Positions 55,022 through 64,000 of a DNA stretch of 64,000 nucleotides are shown in pieces. Where the stretch lies: NCBI GenBank assembly GCA_905178155.1, contig CAJINV010000014.1:840116-904115 (forward strand), given 5' to 3'. The translations under genes and the position numbers were made by a program. Source of the DNA: Amoebophrya sp. A120. Its lineage: Eukaryota > Sar > Dinophyceae > Syndiniales > Amoebophryaceae. The notes under the pieces were generated by a model that searched no databases, was not told the origin of the DNA, and saw nothing but the letters and a program-made list of their open reading frames with translations. Position 1 is the stretch's first letter; every line of letters starts with the position of its first letter.

Positions 55022-58000
55022 CTACTGCGCACTCGCGCCGGCGATGATCTCGCAGAGCTCCGTCGTGATCCGTGCCTGCCTCCCGCGGTTGTACTGCAGG
55101 GTAAGCTTGTCGACGATCTCGTCATATTGTGAGGAAAAATCCCCCCTCCCCATATCGAAGACGGAATTAGTGTTGCTGTATTTGAGTACACAAATCACAT
55201 CTGTCTTGCTGGAGAGGACTGCAGACCCATATCAAGCCTGGGCAGAGAGGCTTTGACTTAGGCGCTTAGCATGAACAGCGTCCGTGATGTTGGCTCAACA
55301 GCATGACAAACACCCTCCATAATGGGACGGAAGCTGTTGCCCTTGTCTTCTTGCAACACAAACGTGATTTGTGACCTCAAATCAGCAACACAAATTTTCG
55401 AAAACCTACCTCTTCAATATGGGGAGGGGGGATTTTTCCTTGCGATACGTCACTGTTTTTGGACGCATTGTCCATGGCCGCCATGCGGGCGCTCTGCTCC
55501 GAAATGATGCCGTCCAGGTACTTTCCGTAGGTTGTATGCACGGACAAGAGTAAAACGTATGATGTCGTCCGGACGAGAGGAACAATGTTAGGGAAATACA
55601 TATGGCTGCTGTTCATGTGGAGCCTCGACAAAATTATTCATCACCTCTTCATTCTCGTCGGAATAAGAATCAAAACCGACGACGCAGGGGAGGATGTGAC
55701 TTTTTTGCTGTCGCGTGCGATTTTTTTTCCATGACATCAGGCATCCATGAAGTAACAAAAAGATGGTTGCCGCAACCTCAGCCGGCTAGTTGTTCGCATA
55801 GTTCCTTACTACAAAGCCTAATCCAACTTCCGAACTACAACTGTGTCAATTACAATTTCTGCGTCATAGATTGCGCATGCGGTGTAGAACTCTTGCAGGT
55901 CGTCCCACACTTCCCAGGTTGGCGGCTCGAAATTGTACCTTGAAGTCGTGGTTTGATACGGAAAAGGTCACTTTGAGGCTGCAGGCTGGATGTTAGAACA
56001 TCATAATCTAGAAACGATCAATACGAAGCATATCTATCCTGATTTTTGCGAACGCAAATGAGTACCACGACCTGGGGCTCGGACGACAATAGCCGTGAAT
56101 GCAAGAATGCAAGTTTCCTCACCACCACGTTCAGTTTCACACGACGTTCAGTTTCACACCCGATAATTTGGTGGGAAAACAAAAAAATTGAAACTATACT
56201 GATCCACGGCCTTACTCCACTCCGGTGGTGCCACGTTTTTCACCGCCTTTTTCGTGTGATATGAAAGTGCACAACTCCTCCTCCCCCTCGTTTGCAACTG
56301 GAACTCCATCTTGGCTGTGCTCGCATGAAAAAAAATTCTTGACGCCCAATCTGCAGTGCATTCCGGACCGCGTGGATTTCTCATACAAAGACAGCATTCT
56401 AAGGTGGGGGGGGTTCAATTGCTGGATGAAAAAACGCGCTCCAAATGAGAAGATGAAGGCGTTTTGCGCTCTCATATGTAAACTGGTACATTCAAGGGTT
56501 CGTAGGCGATCATGCTCTGAAAGTGATTGTGCACCACGTTGATCTATCCGCTGCAAATATGTCTCGATCTGGAAGGTTGCAACTTGTGATGCGGATTCTG
56601 GAAAAATGACCAGAAATTTGTTTTGCAGGAGCGACAAAATCTGCCCATTTCTTGCGTACGCAAGAAATAAACTTCTCATGCCGAAGAGGCCTCAATCCTT
56701 TATTTTAAAGACCAGTTGCGTGATCAAAAAGATGCATGAAAAACTCCTGCACTCATCCAGAGGACCCAACCATATTTGCGTTTGATATGATCCGCGCCGG
56801 CTCGCCCGCCATCGCGCTCTCCGCAAGCATGGACGCCGTTGTGAAGTTGAACGTGGTATCAACTACGTTAGGACAAAAGCGAGAGGACTTCATTTCTTTG
56901 TGATGCTGATGCTGTATAATGCCGAATACAACTTATTTTACATGCATACTCAAGAACTAATCTTACACGATGTTTGTGGCCTGCCCGTCTCCTAGCTTTG
57001 TAGCAGCGTTGCATCCCCCAAAGCAGGTGGACAAGTGAAAATGTCTTCCCTGTTTGCATGATTGGCGCGTTGGCGTCGTCCTCTCTACTTGATTTTGGCT
57101 TTCTTCCGTATCGTAAGAAAAAAGTGTTTCACTCTAACGATTTTGCAAGTTTTGCATGATCACAAGTTTGCTCTATATCGCACTTTGCCATGCGAGCTTT
57201 CTAAGGAAAAATGCGCCTAGAAGCCCATGGTCTTGCATGTCTACTGGAAGACCAATACTTCTGCGATCATGCATTTTCATCTGCAACAAAAGTTTACAGT
57301 GAACTAGTTTTTTCTTACGATATTACGGCACCGCTTGAATCTCTTCGAACGAGCTGCTGCTAAACCTGTCTATTGAAAAATTGTATATGCAATACTAGCA
57401 ATCCAAGGTCGCAATACGGGTACAAAATGCAACACACATTTTCGTCATGTTGAGTGTAGTTTGGGACAAAAACGTTTTCCATGCAGTGCCAGTGTGTCTA
57501 CGAAGTCCTTTTTCGATTTGCGTAGTTTATCGTCAATGTATGGGACAGACTTCACCGACCTCATCATGCTTCGTTTCAGACGTGCTGGGCAGCAGCTCTA
57601 CGACCATCCACAACGCAGCAAGAAACTACGAAGCAGTGTAATTCTAAATACGACTTTGTCCATAAAGTCACTGAGAAGATGTAGTACAACTTCTACTCTA
57701 AAAATACCTGTTCCCCAAGTTTCTTTTCAGCGCGGCTTGTGCCTTGCTGCCGCAACACATCAGCTCCACTGCCGTGCCGGCCTGCTCTTCTTCTATTGCC
57801 TTCACCCGCACGGACTTCGCGAGCCCCGAGTTTATGCCGCCACACATCCCCTTGTCGCTGGACAACACGACCATTTTCAGGGCGGGAAGGCATGAAAGGG
57901 AAACAAGAGTGCGACAACAAATTCAACAACGCCGCAAAGTACAAGTTCCTGCACCCGCCTGGGCTCCTTGCACCATTCAAATGGTCTTGTTTCGCTGCGA

Positions 58001-60103
58001 GAGAACTTCGTGGAACATGCAAAGGCCTTCTACAGGCAGGCTTCATCATCAAGATGACGAGCGTACTGTTACTACAAAGCCAGATGATGAAAGTCAAAGA
58101 ACGCAGCTCAAGAAATGTGGTCTTCTGGTGGTGTTCGTCTTCGTGTTAGCGTCGATGCATTATCCAAAGTCTAGAGCAGTCTCATTCCATACCAAGCTTT
58201 TTGGGCCGATGCGGTCTTTTTTCCTTCCAATCGCAATGCTATGCTCTTATCTGGCCTCAAAGTCTGGAGGCCCAGGTAAGAGCACAGCAGGGCGATTGTG
58301 CTAAAAAAAGTGTCTCTTTCTCCTGGCCACCTCCTCAGGCCAGGACATTTTCGCATCCCAAACACCACGCTGCCCTCTTACCTGGCCCAAAAATTTGCCA
58401 GGCCAGGTAAGAGAGTGCCGTGGTGTTTTGGCCAACTTTTTTTCGGCTGATGCGGCCTTTTTTCCTTCCAAGCACCATGCTATGCTCTTACCTGGCCTCA
58501 AAGTCGAGAGGCCCAGGTAAGAGCACAGCGTGCTGCTTGTACTTCAAGACCACCCCCCCTTATCTGGCCACTTTCTCGGGCCAGAACATTTTCGCATCAG
58601 AAACACCACGCTCCCCCATCATCGGTCTGGCCACTTTCTCGGGCCTGCCAGGAGAATTTCGCATCACAAGCGCACCGCTGTGACAGTGCCTGGCCTTAAA
58701 ACCTGGCAGCCCCGGCAAAAGAATGCCGTGGCGCCTGTGCCAGCTTTTGCGGGCCAGAGCAATCTTTTTCCCAGGCGCCAGGGTATGCTCTTACTTGGTC
58801 CGAGAGTCTAGGCCCAACTAAAAGCATAGCGCGGCGCTTGCGCTGCAAGATTACCCCCTTCACCTGGCCACTTTCTCGGGCTATGGCAGGCACCTTGTGG
58901 CCACTTCTCATCGGCCCGGGAATTTTGGTCAGAATTGTTCTCATTTTTCGCCCAGCTCGCGACTTCGGTGACTGTTTTTATTCTCCGTTCGATCGCGTGC
59001 TGCAGAACTGCAGACGCTTTCTCGGAAAACAGAAACCATCTACTTCAAATCTATTTGGAATCTATTCCGAATCTATATGGCTGTCGAAGTCTCCCATTGC
59101 CAATGTTTGTGTTAGCGTTGATGCATTATCCAAAGTCTAGAGCAGTCTCATTCCATACCAAGCTTGACGAGTCCATCGGCGGAAGCTTCTCGTAGAATTT
59201 TACTACCTGAGAAATAGACTTTCACTTTCAGTACTACATAAAATTTACCTTTCAGTACTACCTAAAATTTGCATCCAATTCCATTTCCAACACATACAAA
59301 GCACGACAAATAAGACGCGAAAGAAAAACAAGTCACATGATAAAAACAAAAAAGTACTGGGTCACTGAAGGGCTTGCCCGCATTGTATCTCCTCTCGTCA
59401 ATCATATTGAAAAGCGCCCCCACGACCCCAGAGTGCGGTGGACGTGTTTGCAAAAGTTCCCAATGGAAGGAAACACTTGCCACCTTGAATGTGTCAGCGT
59501 GACAAATTTTCAGGCCAGACCAGCGGATGTCTGTGCTGCTGCGCAGCGCCACAGTAGAAGCGATATATGTGTCTGTCATCATGTCGAAGCTTTGCATAAC
59601 TGGCTTTGTCGATTCTGACAAAAAACGCGTCGTGTTCGCTTCTTGCAAGACAAAAGAGTTTCTCACGTGCTGGAAAACTTGTGCAATAGTCCGGACTCTT
59701 GTGGTGGTGAGGCTACTTTTCATTTTGATATCGTCGTGCTTAAATTTTGCAGTGGAGACCATCTTCATCGCACTCGTAATCTTCCCGAGGGTATGCAACA
59801 GTTAAAATGACAACAATCGGACCGCCCGCGGGGGGGGGGCTGCTTGTTCTGAAGTGCCACAAGAAATGATCAGGTACTTAGTCGCATCATCTGGTGTTTG
59901 TAGCACCTCCACTACGAGTGTAGCGCTTCGCGCGCCGGTCAATTACAATTTTGGGAAATCGCATTTATAATACTTATCCACTATGTCGTGATCTCTATTG
60001 CTGCATCACAAACTCCAGCCGAATGTCTCGCATTTCTCTTTCCATCGGGATAAATGTTCGCTACGGACTTCATCCGCATCGAAATCGCTTTCAGCGACGC
60101 CAT
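55022..60103 (-). CDS. ATP5F1C: Mitochondrial F1F0 ATP synthase subunit gamma
   Basis: Central rotor stalk of F1. ATG at 60103 ([17 protein letters not shown]), stop TAG at 55022-55024. Exons by frame: 60053-60103, 59731-59791, about 59361-59399, about 57718-57895, 57323-57382, about 57058-57108, 56788-56862, 56477-56544, about 56205-56259, 55869-55939, 55448-55534, 55022-55124. The N-terminal coiled-coil signature is [20 protein letters not shown]; the core is [19 protein letters not shown]; then [38 protein letters not shown], and the C-terminal signature [20 protein letters not shown] with [18 protein letters not shown] and CEIIAGA. No obvious cleavable presequence precedes the ATG, so import may use an internal signal or a missed exon. 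At least six introns are introners, and the longest holds a hairpin array. Confidence 0.93.
55125..55447. mobile_element. Introner, family C (C3)
   Basis: TATTGTGAGGAAAAATCCCC and the inverse GGGGGGATTTTTCCTTGCGATA. Perfect TSD CGTCA at 55120-55124 and 55448-55452. Removal gives [12 protein letters not shown]. Confidence 0.94.
55535..55868. mobile_element. Introner-like element, TIR weak
   Basis: Ends TATGCACGG and CTGCGTCATA, flanked by GGTTG/GATTG. The inverted arms match poorly, so this may be a decayed copy. Excision gives [17 protein letters not shown]. Confidence 0.5.
56260..56476. mobile_element. Introner, family H (H2)
   Basis: Left TATGAAAGTGCACAACTCCT then CCTCCCCCTC, very close to H1. 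The right end GCGCTCTCATA is degenerate. TSD TGTGA/TGTAA. Confidence 0.75.
56545..56787. mobile_element. Introner, family A (A13)
   Basis: TATCCGCTGCAAATATGTCT with CGATCTGGAAGG, ending CATATTTGCGTTTGATA. Perfect TSD TGATC at 56540-56544 and 56788-56792. Confidence 0.9.
57109..57322. mobile_element. Introner, family E (E3)
   Basis: TATCGTAAGAAAAAAGTGTT and the inverse AACTAGTTTTTTCTTACGATA. TSD TTCCG/TTACG. Confidence 0.88.
58146..59165. repeat. Hairpin-unit array bracketed by 55-bp direct repeats, in a gamma-subunit intron
   Basis: A direct repeat (GTTAGCGTCGATGCATTATC then CAAAGTCTAGAGCAGTCTC) lies at 58146-58200 and again, one mismatch, at 59111-59165. Between them are tandem units of roughly 230 bp built on palindromes: CTCTTACCTGGCC facing GGCCAGGTAAGAG, CTGGCCACTTTCTCGGGCCA, and words such as ACATTTTCGCATC and GCCGATGCGG. 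Transcribed, these would form strong hairpins. No coding content seen. It could be a non-autonomous element with terminal direct repeats, or a satellite captured by the intron. Confidence 0.75.
59400..59730. mobile_element. Introner, family I (I2)
   Basis: Left ATCATATTGAAAAGCGCCCC then CACGACCCC; right CTACTTTTCATTTTGATA. Perfect TSD TCGTC at 59395-59399 and 59731-59735. Removal gives [19 protein letters not shown]. Confidence 0.87.
59792..60052. mobile_element. Introner-like first intron of the gamma gene
   Basis: Ends TATGCAACAG and CCATCGGGATA. TIR weak and no TSD, so possibly a decayed element. Excision gives [17 protein letters not shown]. Confidence 0.45.
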
Positions 60104-61658
60104 CTTGTTATTTTTCTTGCGGTTCTTTCAGGGACGACGTCGAGAAGGTTTACTTTCTTCTGTATCTCGTGTAGTCCCGCTTTGACCTTGTTAAAAGGTG
60201 CTTGATGAAGTGGTGTCCTATGTTCGGTTGGACTTCCTAAACAGGAAACGCGTGGTTGGCTTTGTTCCGGATCCGGTGGGTGCTCCTCTACAGCTTGATG
60301 TGCACTTGAAATAGGTATCACCCACCGCTGTCGACGACTTGAACAGACGAGGAAGCCACAGGTTTCGAACAAAAAATGGGGCAGCCCCCGTTGCTCCGTG
60401 TTCTTCTTCTCGATGCCGATCTGTGGCCGCTGTCAGGGACGCAATCTGTGGTCGCGCAGGCGGTGAGTAGGAGCAAACTAAGAACTACACCGACGTCGTC
60501 TGCAGGATGGAAAAGTACTGATCTGCGCAGCGGGGCTCCGAGAAAAAATGAACGGTGTTCCGTAATGCACACTCACGAGCGACCGGGGAGAATCCGAAGC
60601 AGATGACTTGATCCAGCCAATTTTTTCAATGTCCGTTGGAGCAAGTGGAAAGTGCAGTGTAAGTGCAGCACCGACAACAGGAACGGCTACGGGACGGGCC
60701 TTCGTGAAATTGAGTTCAGTCAGCGTTTTAATATCGGCTGTTTGTGTGTAAAAGTACTTGTTTCTAAGTAAAGTCGTGTAATTAGAACGTCGCACAGCTC
60801 GCAGCCGAGGCCATAATCATCAGCCACGACGGGTATGTTTAAGAAAATCTAGGAGGGACAATCCATTCGACAAAGCTGCCTATCCACACGGCCGAATTTG
60901 GATTCTGAATCTACAAATGGACAGGGACAGCACCACAAAAAATGCAAGCGCGATAAAGTGCTCTAGTCCGCAGGATCAATCCTTCCCATGGTTGTCTGAC
61001 AATGAAGACGACTGCGCCAGGCACCATGAGCAATCTCTCTCTTTGTTCTGTCACATTAAAAATTCATTGTATTCAGTAGTTTCTTGAAGTTTGTCTTTTC
61101 TTGCATGTGAACGTGGCCCTGAACTGATACCGAACTTCTAGCTGCCTTATTTATGTTTGTCAATAGAGAAGTTACAGCAGACGAAGCATCACGCACGGAT
61201 AAGTAATGCCACTTCTGTTCTCGTCTTCCAGAACGACACAACAGGCTTGAAAGATGAAAACCCGTCCAGACAGAAGAGGTTCCGTTTATCCTCGCGGCAG
61301 AAAAAAAAACTGGCTGGCGATACTAAAGGAACACCAACACGCAGTAGAGAAGTTTTGCGCGACAATGTGCGGGTCGTGGTCTTCTGCTTCTCCCAATCGG
61401 TTTACCATCGATCTGTACAACAACCTGCAGCGTGTCCCCGTTGTCCTTTCACCGGTCTCAGTTTTCGAAGTCGTTGCAGCTATCTTGTTTTTTGTCTACA
61501 GGAACTACATCACTTCAAGCTACTTAACATAAATGCAGTTGTATCAATCTGTAAATAACTCGGCTTCAAATCGAACTGCTCTTCGGATATTATCCGAAGG
61601 CAGTTCATCACGCCCTATAATCTCCGTATCTTTTTAGTACCCTCGCCGCAACAAAAAC
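60104..61658. other. Intergenic, one undecided plus-strand candidate
   Basis: Upstream of ATP synthase gamma. A plus-strand start at 60376 (MGQPPLLRVLLLDADLWPLS) followed by CAGGCG|GTGAGT could be a small secreted gene, but its downstream exons cannot be fixed and the same DNA is open in antisense. I do not call it. The rest shows nothing recognisable. Confidence 0.35.
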
Positions 61659-63437
61659 CTACTTCCGCAGCACGAGCCGCCTGCCCAGATCCACCAAACG
61701 CTTCCCGTACAGCCGCAGCATGGGCCGGACCGTCCCCCGAAAGCTCAGGTCCATGTACGTCAATTGGGTCAGGAAAGCGGTATGAAGGGAACAAATCTTT
61801 TTGGTGGAGTCAGGCCAACTGCTACTTCTTGGCATCTTCATAATTTAGTAGTAAGTATTTCGATTTTGCTGCGTTTCAAATTCGTCAGCGACTTCAACTA
61901 AAATACAAACTCCTTTACCTTGACTACCTGGAATCTGAGCAGTGCAGTCTGAGATCATCGTATCTCTCGTTCTCAACGCATCCTTGAATTTTTTGTAGCA
62001 CAATGCAATGCACGGGAAAAATGCACCACCGAGATGATCTATCATGCTTCAACATACCAGGCAAACTCCAAAATCGCCCGACCACGACTCCCAAATTTCC
62101 TTCAACCGGATAAATCACGCTCAGGAAGCACTGCGCCAGTCCGTAGCCCACCTCGAACAACCAGACCGAGTAAAACGAGACCAGCATCGGCGCGCCCATG
62201 AGGTTATGAAAGTAGAGAAAACAGCAAGCACTGCCTGTCACCTCGCTCCTGCGTGTCTCATTTTTTCATACAGGAAATCGGGAAAGCGATCCACAAGAAA
62301 AAGAATCTGGGCGCTTCTTGCAACCAAATAACATTAAGCAAAGTACTAGCTGCAGATGGTGCACAACATGCTCGTTGGCGCACTAGAACTACACGAACGG
62401 GAGCTACGCAAGCCTGTTTTCCCCTCATACAGGAAGAAGAGAAACTTCACCACGTAGCCCATCTGAGTTCATAATTTTTGTTTTCGACGTTTTTCATCGT
62501 GTGCAATTGATCATAAATCTTTGTCGTGCGCAGCAAAATCACCAAGTAAAGAAAAATGTTCCGAAATAGTAAAACCACATGTAGTTATGTACCACGAAGA
62601 ACAGCGCTACGGGACGGAAGGTGTAAGCGGTGTTGCGGATGTATCAAATGCAAAAATGTCTGGGTCTGGAAGAGTCATGCTGTTTTTGCATGACACAGCA
62701 GGTCTGGCATGGAAGCTCTAGCATCACAGGTTTCGCGAAGCTTCCGCAATGCCTAATCCGCATGACAGATCCCCCATTTTGGGGACAGAAAGTGGGCAGC
62801 TTTTGCTACCTATGCATGAGAGATTTTTCTGTGTTTTGAAATGCGCATCACAAGTTTGTCTTCTTCCAGATCCAGACATTTTTGCATTTGATAGGATGAC
62901 GCCCACGGCAATTTCCTTCCACGCGGTCAGCACCCACAGCATCGAGAACTCAAAAATCAGCCCCTTTTCACCAATCGTCTGGAGTAAGCTGGATTTGCAG
63001 CTTTCCTCGACTACTTTATTGCGGTTATTTGTTCCAGCGTGTGGGTCTGCTGCAACTATACCAGTTTCCGTATTCACAGCTCTACTGCTGCTCCCCGCCG
63101 GCGCGGCCAAAGCTTGGATGCTGTTTTGTTGAAAGTTCGTTGCCCGGCCACTTTCCTCCCCGCCAGAGACTTTCGTGGTCGAGAGGTTCTTGGTCGAGAA
63201 GCACCGAGCATTCGTTCGCGAGGAAACGAAGTGCTGCAGCAGCCGCGTCTGCCGGTGCAGGAAGCTGGTCGTCGCGTTCTGGTTGGTGGACACGAGGGAA
63301 GAACCGATTGAGGACAAACTGCTCGCATTTCTTTTCAGCGTCGTTGCGGCACAACTTTTCGTGGGAGAAAACCGCGGCGCCAGCATGCGGCCCTGCTGCA
63401 AACACCGGGAGGCCGTAGCCGACAGAGGCTGAAGCAT
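61659..63437 (-). CDS. Mitochondrial-targeted multi-pass membrane protein, unknown
   Basis: ATG at 63437 (MLQPLSATASRCLQQGRMLA), stop TAG at 61659-61661. The first about 150 residues are Ser/Thr/Arg/Ala-rich and nearly free of acids at the start, which fits a mitochondrial presequence. Then come hydrophobic, Phe/Tyr/Trp-rich pieces spread over short exons: EKGLIFEFSMLWVLTAWKEI, NTAYTFRPVALFFVVHNYMW, GYVVKFLFFLYEG, DRFPDFLYEKMRHAG, GAPMLVSFYSVWLFEVGYGL and a basic C-terminus (RPMLRLYGKRLVDLGRRLV). An inner-membrane protein is inferred. Introner A14 separates the first two exons; the other introns are short and their ends are approximate. I do not recognise the family. Confidence 0.62.
62642..62893. 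mobile_element. Introner, family A (A14)
   Basis: TATCAAATGCAAAAATGTCT and the inverse CAGACATTTTTGCATTTGATA. Perfect TSD GGATG at 62637-62641 and 62894-62898. Interior is the reverse complement of A2 and A3. Confidence 0.94.
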
Positions 63438-64000
63438 CTTTTTGTACGTAGTTCCAAACAGTGCGACAGGATGAGAGTCAATTAAGCAGTAGTTCCAGGT
63501 GACTGAATGAGTTCGCTGTCCACACAACTGCAGCCACCCTGGAGGTTGTAAAACTACCACTTATGAGTCCGGCAAGAGGCCGCTCGGGACGAGATTTTCC
63601 TCTGTCGCAGTGACCACGTTTAATAGATACGGATTCTAGCTGCACACGACAGGTGAGCGTCGTGCCAAGAAAAACCACGTCTTTCTTGAGCGTCGATGCG
63701 ACGGACTTTGTTTCACTCAAGAAAAGGGAAGACGAGACAAAAAAAACCAAAGAAACGACAACCATCGGCACTACTATGTACCACACGTCTGCAGCTGCAC
63801 CGGGTGATGAAGTAAGATGTCTAGAAAAAGACGCAAAACTAAAAGCAACTTTCACGGCAGCTGCCCCGCCAGTAGATGACGAGGCGGACAAGATATTTAT
63901 TGAACAGCAGACAACCTGCAGAGGCAAACCATATGCAGCAAAAACAAAAAGTTGTCACTGCCATCATGCCTTCAAATCTCATTGCTGGTCGAGGGGAAAA
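63438..64000. other. Right-edge region, possible membrane-protein frame
   Basis: A minus-strand frame (63478-63927) has one hydrophobic segment (VWYIVVPMVVVSLVFFVSSS) but no ATG at its open end and no splice evidence. It may belong to a gene cut by the edge. Not called. Confidence 0.3.

Noticed and set aside
60376-60771. Plus-strand small secreted gene starting MGQPPLLRVLLLDADLWPLS
   Set aside because: Splice sites downstream cannot be fixed and would need introns of 22-43 nt. The antisense frame is equally open.
519-62893. The GTCTGGGTCTGG repeats as scattered LTRs or simple repeats
   Set aside because: They occur as inverted pairs at 150-330 bp spacing with 5-bp TSDs and always within genes, which fits introners and not LTRs.
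1-64000. tRNA or rRNA genes
   Set aside because: No cloverleaf with conserved TTC-loop and acceptor pairing or rRNA-like stretch was noticed by eye; a covariance-model search would be needed to exclude them.

Overview
The window looks like nuclear DNA of a protist, most likely an Amoebophrya-like (Syndiniales) parasitic dinoflagellate. Three things point there. Every gene I can support lies on the minus strand. The genes are cut into many short exons. Most of the introns are short elements with terminal inverted repeats (TIRs) flanked by a 5-bp target-site duplication (TSD), that is, introners. Introners with non-canonical splice ends have been reported from Amoebophrya genomes. The taxon is inferred and no rRNA marker is present. 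No tRNA, rRNA, CRISPR array or bacterial-type operon was seen.

Layout, left to right, all genes on the minus strand: an N-myristoylation-motif EF-hand protein cut by the left edge (1-1618); a small uncertain gene (3025-3482); a secreted coiled-coil protein (3728-7070); a short coiled-coil protein (8642-9466); a Gln/Gly/Pro-rich protein (9556-11598); dynein light chain LC8 (12746-13306); a small Cys-rich secreted protein (15312-15734); an unrecognised multi-exon protein (17413-19867); a bubblegum-type long-chain acyl-CoA synthetase with about 20 exons (21069-29293); a low-complexity single-pass membrane protein (31197-33488); a very large EF-hand membrane gene (33728-47832) with a 66-bp tandem-repeat exon and a LINE retrotransposon in one intron; a tiny two-exon gene (49344-49749); a second EF-hand gene (49870-53092); a small secreted protein (53384-54214); mitochondrial ATP synthase gamma (55022-60103); and a mitochondrial-presequence membrane protein (61659-63437). 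Intergenic stretches are 0.1-2 kb, AT-rich, and hold nothing I can name.

The main story is the introners. I find about fifty elements of 150-330 bp in at least nine TIR families (A-E, G-K). Nearly all begin TAT and end ATA. Many have perfect 5-bp TSDs, and removing the element plus one TSD copy restores the reading frame of recognisable proteins (acyl-CoA synthetase, ATP synthase gamma, EF-hand proteins). I saw none in the intergenic DNA. The same subfamily occurs in both orientations relative to transcription, and families with unrelated TIRs share internal words such as TTGTCATGC and GCATGACAA. One introner carries a 4.2-kb LINE insertion, one sits inside an ordinary GT-AG intron, and two are immediate neighbours.

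The genes do not form a pathway. Two have clear mitochondrial or lipid roles (ATP synthase gamma, acyl-CoA synthetase), one is a motor component (LC8), and three or more are EF-hand proteins. Exon boundaries below were read by eye from frame continuity and are approximate where no TSD or GT-AG pair fixes them.
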